A DNA stretch of 25,578 nt from CAYLZW01 sp964388085 (GTDB taxonomy: Bacteria; Myxococcota; UBA727; CAYLZW01), in the NCBI GenBank assembly GCA_964388085.1, contig CAYLZW010000054.1, positions 1 through 25,578 of the forward strand, given 5' to 3'. How positions within the stretch are numbered: position 1 is the stretch's first letter; each line of letters starts with the position of its first letter. Below the pieces are notes generated by a model. The model did no database searches. It worked only from the letters and a program-made list of their open reading frames with translations, and was not told the DNA's origin. Below, in pieces: positions 1 to 8,017 of the stretch. Position numbers and translations under genes: made by a program.

Positions 1-2
1 AC

Positions 3-806
3 CGCCTCTATCAGGTCATCGCGCGCCAGCTCGGCGGCACGCACGAGTACATGGCCGTAGAGCGCCTGTACGCCCTCACCACCGAGGGCAACTACGACCT
101 CGTGGTGCTCGACACGCCCCCGAGCGTCAACGCGCTCGACTTCCTGGACGCGCCGAAGCGCCTCGAGCACTTCTTCTCCGAGCGGGTCACGCGCTTCTTC
201 GTCAAGCGCGAGGGAGAGAAGAAGGGCTTCATCCAGCGCCTGCGGGACAAGGCGGGGGATCTCGCGCTGACGCTCCTCGGCAAGGCCTTCGGCGAGCCCT
301 TCGTCGAGGAGGTGCAGGACTTCGCCACGGCGTTCCAGGGCCTGTTCGCCGCCTTCCGCGAGCGCGGCGTCATGGTGGCCCACCTGCTCGAAGACCCGAA
401 GACGGCGTTCGTCGTCGTCAGCGGCGCCGATCCCGTGCGCGTGGCCGAGGCCGTCGAATTCTCCGCGGCGCTCTCGCGGCTCGGCATCACCGCGCGCGCG
501 TTCATCGCGAACCGCGTGCACACGAACGGCGGCGACGCCATCGCCAAGATCCCGCCGGCGCTGCTGCACGAGGCGCTTCAGTCCGAGGGCAGCAACATCG
601 ACGCGGAGACGCTCTCCGAGGGGCTCGAGCGGGCGCAGCAGATCCGCTCGGCGCTCGCCCGCCGCGACCGCGCGGGCCTCGTGGAGATGGTGAAGACGGC
701 CGGCCGGGAGCGGCTGCTCGTCGTCCCCGAGCTCGACACCGAGGTCGGGGATCGCTCGGCGGTGGAGCACGTGCTCGAGGCGTTCGGCGCGGCGCGGGAG
801 GCGTAA
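3..806 (+). CDS. ArsA-family ATPase, C-terminal part (5' end outside window)
   Basis: The reading frame is open from the first complete codon, so the start and the Walker A P-loop lie upstream of the window; 267 residues are visible. Hallmarks are a DTPPS motif inside 'YDLVVLDTPPS', followed by 'NALDFLDAPKRL', matching the switch II region of ArsA/GET3-type P-loop ATPases, and later 'FVVVSGADPVRVAEA' and 'FIANRVH', typical of the C-terminal half of the nucleotide-binding fold. The family couples ATP hydrolysis to metal-ion export or membrane-protein targeting. Many bacteria, including myxobacteria, carry soluble ArsA-like ATPases with no arsenite link, and nothing here (no arsB or arsR visible) supports arsenic resistance. 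Two such genes often sit side by side, so a second copy upstream is possible. The family is fairly sure; the substrate is unknown. Confidence 0.8.
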   Translation, partial: RLYQVIARQLGGTHEYMAVERLYALTTEGNYDLVVLDTPPSVNALDFLDAPKRLEHFFSERVTRFFVKREGEKKGFIQRLRDKAGDLALTLLGKAFGEPFVEEVQDFATAFQGLFAAFRERGVMVAHLLEDPKTAFVVVSGADPVRVAEAVEFSAALSRLGITARAFIANRVHTNGGDAIAKIPPALLHEALQSEGSNIDAETLSEGLERAQQIRSALARRDRAGLVEMVKTAGRERLLVVPELDTEVGDRSAVEHVLEAFGAAREA

Positions 807-841
807 CACCGCTAAACGGTGCGCTCCTGTGCTCGATCCCC

Positions 842-870
842 TTGACACTGTTTCTGCCGAACCCTACGAA
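842..870 (+). promoter_or_regulatory. sigma-70-type promoter of tRNA-Ala
   Basis: A perfect -35 box TTGACA (842-847) is followed after exactly 17 bases by TACGAA (865-870), a fair -10 box. Transcription would begin near 877, a few bases before the mature tRNA 5' end at 884. A consensus -35 in such GC-rich DNA, at the right place before a stable RNA gene, makes this convincing. Confidence 0.7.
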
Positions 871-883
871 AGCCGCGGACCGC

Positions 884-959
<76 letters not shown>

Positions 960-965
960 GTCCTC

Positions 966-1003
966 GAGGGGGTCTTTCTTCGGAAAGACCCCCTCGCATT
1001 TTC
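966..1003 (+). terminator. Rho-independent terminator of tRNA-Ala
   Basis: A perfect 13-base-pair stem (966-978 with 983-995) is closed by the extra-stable cUUCGg tetraloop, followed by GCATTTTC as a short U-rich tail. It begins 7 bases after the tRNA CCA end and is the strongest hairpin seen in the window. Confidence 0.9.
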
Positions 1004-1047
1004 GGGTCCACGCCCGGTCCACGCCCCGCAATGCTCACCCCCGCTGT

Positions 1048-1076
1048 TTCAAAACACGGGTCGCGCTCTCGATAAG
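1048..1076 (+). promoter_or_regulatory. possible rlmN promoter
   Basis: TTCAAA (1048-1053) and GATAAG (1071-1076) are 17 bases apart, each matching 4 of 6 consensus positions. A start near 1083 would leave the GGAG at 1092-1095 in a short leader. The -35 lies inside an imperfect palindrome TGTTTCAAAACA (1045-1056), which could bind a regulator. The assignment is weak. Confidence 0.3.
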
Positions 1077-1103
1077 GCCTGTTCCGACGCCGGAGAAACA
1101 GAC

Positions 1104-2177
1104 TTGGCCTCCCTAGCGCTCGCCTTTGAGAAGCCGGCGCCTGAGCTCTCAGGCAAGCCGTCGGCGTTCGCGCTGCTGCCGGAAGATCTCGAGGCGCTCG
1201 GGAAGGCGCGTGGGGCCGACGTCGTGTTCTCGCGGCTGCAGCGCGTGGGCCTCTGGCGGGACGACGGCCCCTACCTCGGGCGGGCGCGCGAGCTGATCGA
1301 GGCGCACGCGGACCTGACCTTGCCGCGCGTCGTCCGTCGGCACCCTTCGGGCGACGGCAGCACCAAGCTGATGCTCGAGGCCACGGACGGGAAGCGCTTC
1401 GAAGCCGTGCACATGCCGCGGGCCACGAGGAACCCGCGCACGACGCTGTGCCTGTCGAGCCAGGTGGGCTGCGCCATGGGCTGTACCTTCTGTGCGACGG
1501 GGACCATGGGCATCGTGCGCAACCTGACGGCGGGCGAGATCGTCGGGCAGGTGCTCGTGCTCATGCGAGAGCTCGGGCCGAGCGACGGCAAGCGCATCAA
1601 CCTCGTGTTCATGGGCATGGGGGAGCCGCTGCACAACCTCGCTCACGTCGCGCGCGCCCTCCGCGTGCTGTGCTGCTCGTCGGGGCTCGGCCTGTCCGAG
1701 CGGCGCGTCACGGTGTCGACGTCGGGGCTCGTGCCCGGCATCGAGAAGCTGTCGAGGCTGCCGGTGCGCCCGCTGCTCGCGCTCAGCTTGAACGCGACGA
1801 CGGACGAGGCGCGCTCGGCCGTGATGCCGGTGAACCGCGCCTTCCCGCTCGCGCGCCTCAAGGAGACGCTGCTCCGCTGGCCGCTCCGGGCGAAGGAGCG
1901 CATCACCCTCGAGTACGTGCTGCTGCGCGGGCAGAACGACAGCGAGGACGACGCCCGGCGGCTGGCGGAATTCACGCGTGGGCTTTCCTGCCATGTGAAC
2001 CTCATCCCGATGAACGAGCACGACGCGAGCGACTTCGAGCGCCCCGACGACGGCAGCGTGCGCGCCTTCGGGCAGCGGCTGCTCGAGCAGGGGGTGCTGG
2101 TGACCATCCGCAACAGCCGCGGTCGCGACGTCGGCGGCGCGTGCGGGCAGCTCGTGCTCGAGGCTCCCCGCGCATAG
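1104..2177 (+). CDS. rlmN: RlmN, dual-specificity rRNA/tRNA adenine-C2 methyltransferase
   Basis: This radical-SAM enzyme methylates C2 of A2503 in 23S rRNA and A37 in some tRNAs. The protein has 357 residues, close to family length. The radical-SAM cysteines are C123-x3-C127-x2-C130, followed by the SAM-binding 'FMGMGEPL' near residue 173. The catalytic cysteine that carries the methyl is probably C347 in 'GGACGQ' near the C-terminus; the second active-site Cys expected in this family is not assigned here beyond C116. I chose the TTG at 1104 because GGAG (1092-1095) lies 8 bases upstream and no ATG occurs in frame before the conserved region. Cfr, which methylates C8 of the same base, is the alternative, but the N-terminal region and housekeeping setting favour RlmN. 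Confidence 0.92.
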   Translation: MASLALAFEKPAPELSGKPSAFALLPEDLEALGKARGADVVFSRLQRVGLWRDDGPYLGRARELIEAHADLTLPRVVRRHPSGDGSTKLMLEATDGKRFEAVHMPRATRNPRTTLCLSSQVGCAMGCTFCATGTMGIVRNLTAGEIVGQVLVLMRELGPSDGKRINLVFMGMGEPLHNLAHVARALRVLCCSSGLGLSERRVTVSTSGLVPGIEKLSRLPVRPLLALSLNATTDEARSAVMPVNRAFPLARLKETLLRWPLRAKERITLEYVLLRGQNDSEDDARRLAEFTRGLSCHVNLIPMNEHDASDFERPDDGSVRAFGQRLLEQGVLVTIRNSRGRDVGGACGQLVLEAPRA

Positions 2178-2183
2178 CCCGCT

Positions 2184-2208
2184 GGGCGCACGGGACGGCT
2201 GCGCCCTT
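2184..2208 (+). terminator. hairpin after rlmN, possible terminator
   Basis: GGGCGCA (2184-2190) pairs perfectly with TGCGCCC (2200-2206) across a 9-base loop, 6 bases after the rlmN stop. The tail TTCATTG is only weakly U-rich, so it may be an inefficient terminator or attenuator before the glycan gene run. Confidence 0.45.
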
Positions 2209-2246
2209 CATTGAGCCCGTGCCTTCGAGCGGCTATGCCCTGCCCC

Positions 2247-3260
2247 ATGAAGCTCTCCGTCGTCGTCCCGGTGTTCAACGAGGAGGAGAACCTGCCGCGT
2301 CTGTTCGACGAGCTCTGCGCGGTGCTGCGCGAGCACGCGCTCGACGCCGAGGTCATCCTCGTGGACGACGGCAGCACCGACGAGAGCCGGGAGCTCATCC
2401 GCCGGCAGACCGAGGCCGACCCGCGCTTCAAGGGCGTGCTGTTCGCGCGCAATTACGGCCAGACGGCGGCCATGGTGGCGGGCATCGATCACGCGCAGGG
2501 CGACGTCATCGTTCCGCTCGACGCCGATCTGCAGAACGATCCGCGGGACATCCCGCGCCTGCTCGAGAAGATCGACGAGGGCTACGACGTCGTGTCCGGC
2601 TGGCGGAAGAACCGGCAGGACAAGCTCGTGTCGCGCCGCCTGCCGTCGGTGCTCGCGAACCGCCTCATCGCGCAGGTGGGTGGCGTGCACATCCACGACT
2701 ACGGCTGCACGCTGAAGGCCTACCGCAAGACGGTGCTCGAGCACGTGCGGCTGTACGGCGAGATGCATCGCTTCATCCCCATCTACGCGCACTGGGCCGG
2801 CGGCAAGGTGACGGAGCTCGTCGTCAACCACCGCCCGCGCGTCGCCGGCACGAGCAAGTACGGCATCATGCGCACCTTCAAGGTGCTGCTCGATCTGCTG
2901 ACGGTGAAGCTGCTCGGCAGCTACGCGACCAAGCCCATCTACTTCTTCGGAGGCGTCGGCTTCTTGCTGACGCTCTCGAGCGTGCTGGTGGTGCTCGCCG
3001 CTGTCGTCGAGAAGCTCGTGTGGAACCAGTTCCCGCATCGCTTCTCGATGCTGATCCTCGGCGCCTTCTTGTTCCTCGTCGGCATGCAGAGCGTGATGAT
3101 GGGCCTGCTCGCCGAGATGCAGGTGCGCACCTACCACGAGTCCCAATCGAAGCCGATCTACATCGTGCGCGATCGCTTCGGCTTCGCGCCGCCGGGCGAC
3201 GCCGCTGTCGTCGTCAAACCGGACGCGCCCACGGTCGCGACGCTCGCGCGGGGCGTGTGA
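2247..3260 (+). CDS. GT2 polyprenyl-phosphate glycosyltransferase (DPM1/GtrB/ArnC-like), two TM segments
   Basis: Family 2 glycosyltransferases of this shape move a sugar from a nucleotide donor to undecaprenyl phosphate on the cytoplasmic face of the inner membrane. The start 'MKLSVVVPVFNEEENL' is typical. D40-D41 in 'ILVDDGSTDES' binds the nucleotide, and 'LDADLQNDP' (D92, D94) is the metal-binding DxD region with the DLQ signature of GtrB/ArnC-type enzymes. Two C-terminal membrane helices span about residues 230-255 and 268-290, followed by the 'EMQVRTYHESQ' tail usual in this group. An in-frame ATG at 2235, with a weak GAG 5 bases upstream, would add four residues and is an equally possible start. 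The stop is one base before asnB. The likely job is to make a lipid-linked sugar for the GT39-like enzyme downstream; the sugar itself is unknown. Confidence 0.88.
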   Translation: MKLSVVVPVFNEEENLPRLFDELCAVLREHALDAEVILVDDGSTDESRELIRRQTEADPRFKGVLFARNYGQTAAMVAGIDHAQGDVIVPLDADLQNDPRDIPRLLEKIDEGYDVVSGWRKNRQDKLVSRRLPSVLANRLIAQVGGVHIHDYGCTLKAYRKTVLEHVRLYGEMHRFIPIYAHWAGGKVTELVVNHRPRVAGTSKYGIMRTFKVLLDLLTVKLLGSYATKPIYFFGGVGFLLTLSSVLVVLAAVVEKLVWNQFPHRFSMLILGAFLFLVGMQSVMMGLLAEMQVRTYHESQSKPIYIVRDRFGFAPPGDAAVVVKPDAPTVATLARGV

Positions 3261-3261
3261 G

Positions 3262-5259
3262 GTGTGCGGCATCGCGGGGGTCGTGCTCCCGAGCGGCGGA
3301 CGGGTGTCGCGAGCGGAGCTCGAGGGCATGGCGAGCGCGCTCGCGCACCGCGGCCCGGACGCGCGAGGCATCCACGTCGGGGACGGCGCCGACGCGCGCA
3401 TCGGCCTCGCGCACCGCCGCCTCTCCATCCTCGACCACGAGGGCGGCGCCCAGCCCATGACGAGCGCGGACGGCCGCGTCGTCGTCGTCTTCAACGGGCA
3501 GATCTACAACCACGCCGAGCTGCGCCGGGAGCTCGAGCACGCCGGCCACCGCTTCCGCTCGGATCACAGCGACACCGAGGTGCTGGTGCACGGCTATCGC
3601 GCGTGGGGCGACGGCTTGTGCGAGCGGCTCAGCGGCATGTTCGCGTTCTGCGCCGTGGACACGGAGCGGCGCACGCTGCTGCTCGCGCGCGATCCCATGG
3701 GGCAGAAGCCGCTGTACGTCGCTGGAGCCGGATTCTTCACGAGCGATGCCGGCTCACCTCGCCCCCGGCTCGCGTTCGCGTCGGAGCTGAGCGCCCTGTC
3801 GTCCTTGCCGGGCGCGCGCCGCGACGTGTCCGCCCTCGCCTTCGCGCGCTACCTGGCGTTCGACTTCGTGCCCGACCCCGACTGCATCTACGACGGCTGC
3901 TTCAAGGTGGCGCCGGGCAGCTTCCTCTCGCTCGCGCTCGACAACGACGACGACGTCGGCGCCCATCGATGCCGGCGCTACTGGGAGCTCGGCTTCGGCC
4001 GCGTCCACCTGCCGCGCGCGGCCGGCGAGCGCTCACAGCTCATCATCCGGACGCTCGACGACGCCGTGCGCGCCCGCATGGTGGCCGACGTCCCCGTCGG
4101 CATGTTCCTCTCGGGCGGCATCGACTCGAGCCTGGTGGCGTCGCTGGCCGCGCGTCACACGAGCCAGCTCGAGACCTTCTCGGTGGCGTTTCAGGAGCGC
4201 TCCTTCGACGAGTCGAGCCACGCGCGCCGGGTCGCGCAGCACCTCGGCACGCTGCACCACGAGGAGCGGCTCGACGCCGACGCCATGCGGGAGGTGCTGC
4301 CCACCATCGCCGACCACCTCAGCGAGCCCTTCGCGGATCACTCCGTGGTGCCGACGTACCTGCTCTCGAGGTTCGCGCGCGGGCACGTCACGGTGGCGCT
4401 CGGGGGCGACGGCGGTGACGAGCTCTTCCTCGGCTATCCCACCTTCGTCGCCGAGCGGCTGCGTCCGGCGGCGCTCGATCGCGGCGGCCCGGCCGGGCGC
4501 TTCCTCCTCGAGCGCTCGACGACGGCGCTGCTCGGCGGCCTCGGTCGCCTGCCGGTCAGCCACGCCGATCTGTCGCTCGACTTCAAGGCGCGCCAGGCGC
4601 TGCTCGGGACCGCGGAGCCGCGCGCGCTCCGACGTCACCAGCTCTTCCTGACCGGCATGGCGCCGCGCCTGCTCGCGCCGGTGCTGTCGGCGGACGTTCG
4701 CGCGGCGCTCTCGCGGCAGGCCTTCTTGGCGCTCGACGAGCTCGAGGAGCAAGCGCGCGCGGCCGGCGCCCGCGACGTCTGGGACGTGCTGACCTACGGC
4801 TACGCGAAGACCTACCTCGGCGCCGGCGTGTTGCAGAAGGTGGACCGCGCCTCCATGGCGGTCGGCCTCGAGGTGCGGGCGCCCATGATGGACAGGCGCT
4901 TCGTCGACCTGGCGCTGTCGTTCTCGGGGCGCGACAAGCTACGGCGCCTGACGACGAAGGCCGTCCTGAAGCGGGCCGCGCGCGGGCTCGTCCCCGACGA
5001 CGTCATCGAGCGCCCGAAGAAGGGCTTCGGCATGCCGGTGGCCGCTTGGTTCGCGGGCCCGCTGCGCGGCATGCTCGAGGACGTGCTCTCGTCGTCGTCG
5101 GTGCGCGATGACGGGCTGCTCGATCCCGTGGCCGTGCGCACGCTCATCGACGAGCACACCAGCCGGCGCGCCAACCACCGCAAGACGCTGTGGGCCTTGT
5201 TCATGTTCACCTGGTGGCGCACGCGCGTGCACGGCCGAGAGCACAGGAGGGCCGCGTGA
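3262..5259 (+). CDS. asnB: AsnB-like glutamine-hydrolysing asparagine synthase / amidotransferase
   Basis: The GTG start gives 'MCGIAG', leaving Cys2 as the N-terminal nucleophile of a class II glutamine amidotransferase. The glutaminase domain (about 1-220) shows 'LAHRGPD', 'HRRLSILD' and 'VFNGQIYNH'. The ATP-dependent synthetase domain (about 255-600) has the PP-loop 'LSGGIDSS' (284-290), 'LGGDGGDELFLGY', and 'RAPMMDRRFVDLAL' near 535. At 665 residues it is longer than housekeeping AsnB, and it sits between glycosyltransferase genes. Relatives in such loci amidate sugar carboxylates or other cell-surface substrates instead of free aspartate, so the product may be an amidated surface sugar (inference). 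It starts one base after the GT2 stop and overlaps the next gene by four bases, so co-transcription is likely. The chemistry is certain; the acceptor is not. Confidence 0.88.
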   Translation: MCGIAGVVLPSGGRVSRAELEGMASALAHRGPDARGIHVGDGADARIGLAHRRLSILDHEGGAQPMTSADGRVVVVFNGQIYNHAELRRELEHAGHRFRSDHSDTEVLVHGYRAWGDGLCERLSGMFAFCAVDTERRTLLLARDPMGQKPLYVAGAGFFTSDAGSPRPRLAFASELSALSSLPGARRDVSALAFARYLAFDFVPDPDCIYDGCFKVAPGSFLSLALDNDDDVGAHRCRRYWELGFGRVHLPRAAGERSQLIIRTLDDAVRARMVADVPVGMFLSGGIDSSLVASLAARHTSQLETFSVAFQERSFDESSHARRVAQHLGTLHHEERLDADAMREVLPTIADHLSEPFADHSVVPTYLLSRFARGHVTVALGGDGGDELFLGYPTFVAERLRPAALDRGGPAGRFLLERSTTALLGGLGRLPVSHADLSLDFKARQALLGTAEPRALRRHQLFLTGMAPRLLAPVLSADVRAALSRQAFLALDELEEQARAAGARDVWDVLTYGYAKTYLGAGVLQKVDRASMAVGLEVRAPMMDRRFVDLALSFSGRDKLRRLTTKAVLKRAARGLVPDDVIERPKKGFGMPVAAWFAGPLRGMLEDVLSSSSVRDDGLLDPVAVRTLIDEHTSRRANHRKTLWALFMFTWWRTRVHGREHRRAA

Positions 5260-6215
5260 GCGCGCTCGCGATCTTCCTCGATGGTGAGCGCGGCCGCCTG
5301 TCGTCGCTGCTGGCCCTGCTCGCGCTCGTCATCGGGCTCGGCGTGAGCCTCGTGCAGCCGCTGTTGCCGCGCGACGGCGTGACCGACACGGCCCCCTTCG
5401 TCGAGGCTGTGCGCTCGCTGCGCAGCGAGCTGCGGGCTGGGGACACCGTCCTCATCCATCCGCCGTGGCGTCATGACGTCGTGCGCGCGCTGCAGGAGGC
5501 CGAGGTGTTGCCGACGGGCGCCAAGGCCACCGTCGCCCTCGCCCTGCCGCACGGCGCCGATCCGGGCCGTGTGCTCGTCGTCGTCGATCCAGGAGCGCCT
5601 CCGCTGCCGCGCGCGCGCCGGCGCCAGCTCGGCGAGCTCGAACAGAAGGGCGCCGTCGAGGTCGCCTGGCTCTCTGCCAGCGACGACGATGACGCGTCAG
5701 CGGGCGCCACGGATCTCGGCGCCCAGGTGGCGCTCGCGCGCGTCCACGTGGAGAAGCCGGACGGAACGCGGGTGACTTGCCGCTGGGACGACGGCAAGGG
5801 CCGGCACCTCTGCCCGGGCCTGCCGAGCTGGATGTACGTCGGCCCCGAGTCGCAGATGGTGGGCGGCGATCCCGCTCGCTGCGTGTGGAGCCATCCGATC
5901 ACGGGCGGCAAGGTCGTCATCCGCTACGACGGCGTGCGCCTGCTCGACGAGCTGGTGTTCCGGCACGCGCTGTCGGACACCGCCGCTGGAAACGCAAACG
6001 GCGCGGCGGTCACCGCGGAGATCTTCGTCGACGGCAAGAGCCTCGCTCGCTCGGTCCGCAGCAACCGCGCGGGTTGGGCGCGCAAGTCGATGGCGACGCC
6101 GAGGCCGGGTGAGCGAGCGGCGGTCAGCATCGAGATCACGACCCCCAACGACGGCGCGCGCCACTACTGCTGGACGCTCGAGACCAGGAGCGCCGACGAG
6201 GAGGCCACGCCATGA
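5256..6215 (+). CDS. membrane-anchored protein of unknown function in glycan cassette
   Basis: I do not recognise this 319-residue protein. A single membrane segment lies near the N-terminus (about 16-37) after a charged start, so most of it should be periplasmic. Residues 45-140 look like an alpha/beta domain ('AVRSLRSELRAGDTVLIHPP'). The C-terminal half (about 155-310) is rich in beta strands and may be a jelly-roll, sugar-binding-like module; this is only an impression. The GTG start at 5256 is well supported: a full AGGAGG sits at 5245-5250 with a 5-base spacer, and GTGA overlaps the asnB stop. Its end overlaps the next gene by ATGA. Such tight coupling on both sides implies a role with the AsnB and the GT39-like enzyme, perhaps presenting or binding the acceptor. 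Confidence 0.75.
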   Translation: MSALAIFLDGERGRLSSLLALLALVIGLGVSLVQPLLPRDGVTDTAPFVEAVRSLRSELRAGDTVLIHPPWRHDVVRALQEAEVLPTGAKATVALALPHGADPGRVLVVVDPGAPPLPRARRRQLGELEQKGAVEVAWLSASDDDDASAGATDLGAQVALARVHVEKPDGTRVTCRWDDGKGRHLCPGLPSWMYVGPESQMVGGDPARCVWSHPITGGKVVIRYDGVRLLDELVFRHALSDTAAGNANGAAVTAEIFVDGKSLARSVRSNRAGWARKSMATPRPGERAAVSIEITTPNDGARHYCWTLETRSADEEATP

Positions 6216-8008
6216 CGCTCTCTCGCGCCGGTGTCGTGCGCCTGCGCGCCGGGCTCGTGGGTGACGGTCGCGACCGCGGCCGGCTGGCGGCGCTGCTCAC
6301 CTTCGTCCTCGTGCTCTCCCTGCTCTGGACGCTCCTGCCCGCGCAGGGCCTGACGGACGACGACGACTTCTATGCTCCGGCCGGCATCCAGTACGCGGGC
6401 TGGCTCGGTGACGTCGTCACACAGCCCTCGCTCGCGTTCACGAAGCAGAGCGTCGACCGCGCGTTCAAGACGAACCGCGAGCACCCGCCGTTTGCCAAAT
6501 TCGTCATCGGCGCGAGCCACGCGCTCACGCACAAGGCGCTCGGCCTCTTCGGCGACCTCGACGGCGCGCGCTCGGGCGTGGCGCTCTTGTGCGCGCTGCT
6601 CTGCGCCGTCCTCGTGCGGCTGCTGTGGCGACCGCTCGGGCCCGGCACGGCGCTGCTCTCGGTGTTGCTGCTGCTCTCGCTGCCGCGCTTCTTGTTCCAC
6701 TCGCAGGTGGCGACGCTCGACGTGCCCGTCGCGGCCATGGTGGTGTTCACGACGGCAGCCTTCTTCTGGGGCGAGCGCTCGGTGAAGTGGGCCTGGGCCA
6801 CCGGCCTCATCTTCGGCCTCGCGCTCTTGACCAAGCTGAACGCGCCCTTCGCGGCCATCCCCGCGACGATCTACGCCGTCGTCGGACGCTGGCGCGGCTT
6901 TCATCGCAGCAGCGGACGCGGCGTCGTGGCCCTCGCCCTCCCGCCCATCCCGCGCGCGCTCATCGCCATGGCGCTCCTTGGCCCCGTCGTCTTCTTCGCC
7001 TGTTGGCCCTGGCTGTGGTTCGACACGGTGAAGCGCCTCGGCGAGTACCTCGCGTTCCACCTCTCGCACTACCCGATCCTGCTGTTCTACCAGGGCGAGA
7101 TCTTCACCAAGCCGTTCGCGCCCTGGCACATGCCGTTCACCATGGCGGCCGGCGTTACCCCCATGCCGGTGCTCCTGCTCGGCCTCGTCGGCAGCGGCCT
7201 CGCCGTCGGCTCGCTCGTGCGCCTGGCGCGCCACGCCGACGACGAGGGCGCCGTGTCGCGCGTGTCGTCGACCGACCGGCTGCTCGCCCTCGTCTTGCTG
7301 CAGGCGCTGTTCGCCATCGGCATCGTCGCCTTCAGCAACGTGCCGAAGTACGGCGGTGAGAAGCTGTTCATGCCGTTCTTCCCGCTCTTCTGCGTGCTGG
7401 CCGCGGCGGGCCTGGCGCGCGCGCTCGAGGGCCTCGGCGCGCTGTTCCCGAAGCTCGAAGCGGGGCTCGTCTGGTTCCGTCCGCTGGACGACGACCCGCA
7501 CGAGCGAACGCCGCCGAGGCCCGGTGAGCCCGCCGCGTCGCCTGCGTGGCTCCCGAAGCTCCTCGTCGCCTTTGTCGCGCTGCTCACGTGCCTACCGGGC
7601 GCCGCGGGCAGCATGCGCTTTCACGGCGGCTACGCGCTCAGCTACTACAGCGAGGCCCTCGGTGGTCTCGCGGGCGCCACCGCGCGCGGCTACGAGCGGA
7701 CTTATTACGACATCGCCGACAAGCAGCTCGCGCGCTGGCTCGACGAGAACGCCGGCAGCGAGCCGGTACACTTCGAGCCGAACCACAAAGAATACGTTCG
7801 CACCTACAAGTGGCTGAAGCGCGACGGCGTCATCTCGCGCGACCTGCGTTTGACGAAGTCGCGTGACAAGGCGACCTTCCTCGTCCTCACGCACGAGCGA
7901 CGCTGGAGCACGTACCCGAAGCTGCTCGCGGAGCACGCCGCGCTACAGCAGGTGCACGAGGTCCGCATCGACGGGGTCCCGCTGTACACGGTGTACCGTC
8001 GGCGCTAG
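6212..8008 (+). CDS. GT39-like (PMT/ArnT-type) integral membrane glycosyltransferase
   Basis: This 598-residue protein has about ten hydrophobic segments, starting at 26-44, and a soluble C-terminal tail from about 470. An acidic cluster in the first periplasmic loop (D49-D52) and a downstream 'REHPPFAKF' (E90-H91-P92-P93) match the GT-C/GT39 pattern in which a loop Asp-Asp acts in catalysis with polyprenyl-phosphate sugar donors. 'LLTKLNAPF' near 205 and 'GGEKLFMPFFP' near 381 are also typical positions of the family. It would transfer the sugar made by the GT2 enzyme at 2247 to a protein or glycan outside the membrane. The ATG overlaps the previous stop as ATGA, showing translational coupling. 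The acceptor cannot be told from sequence. Confidence 0.8.
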   Translation: MTLSRAGVVRLRAGLVGDGRDRGRLAALLTFVLVLSLLWTLLPAQGLTDDDDFYAPAGIQYAGWLGDVVTQPSLAFTKQSVDRAFKTNREHPPFAKFVIGASHALTHKALGLFGDLDGARSGVALLCALLCAVLVRLLWRPLGPGTALLSVLLLLSLPRFLFHSQVATLDVPVAAMVVFTTAAFFWGERSVKWAWATGLIFGLALLTKLNAPFAAIPATIYAVVGRWRGFHRSSGRGVVALALPPIPRALIAMALLGPVVFFACWPWLWFDTVKRLGEYLAFHLSHYPILLFYQGEIFTKPFAPWHMPFTMAAGVTPMPVLLLGLVGSGLAVGSLVRLARHADDEGAVSRVSSTDRLLALVLLQALFAIGIVAFSNVPKYGGEKLFMPFFPLFCVLAAAGLARALEGLGALFPKLEAGLVWFRPLDDDPHERTPPRPGEPAASPAWLPKLLVAFVALLTCLPGAAGSMRFHGGYALSYYSEALGGLAGATARGYERTYYDIADKQLARWLDENAGSEPVHFEPNHKEYVRTYKWLKRDGVISRDLRLTKSRDKATFLVLTHERRWSTYPKLLAEHAALQQVHEVRIDGVPLYTVYRRR

Positions 8009-8017
8009 GTCCCTCGG

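Noticed and set aside
1..806. Arsenic resistance locus
   Set aside because: No arsR, arsB, arsC or arsD is visible, and ArsA-like ATPases in related bacteria occur without such genes.
807..821. Short hairpin CACCG-CTAAA-CGGTG right after the ArsA-like stop codon
   Set aside because: Five base pairs without a U tract is too weak to call a terminator.
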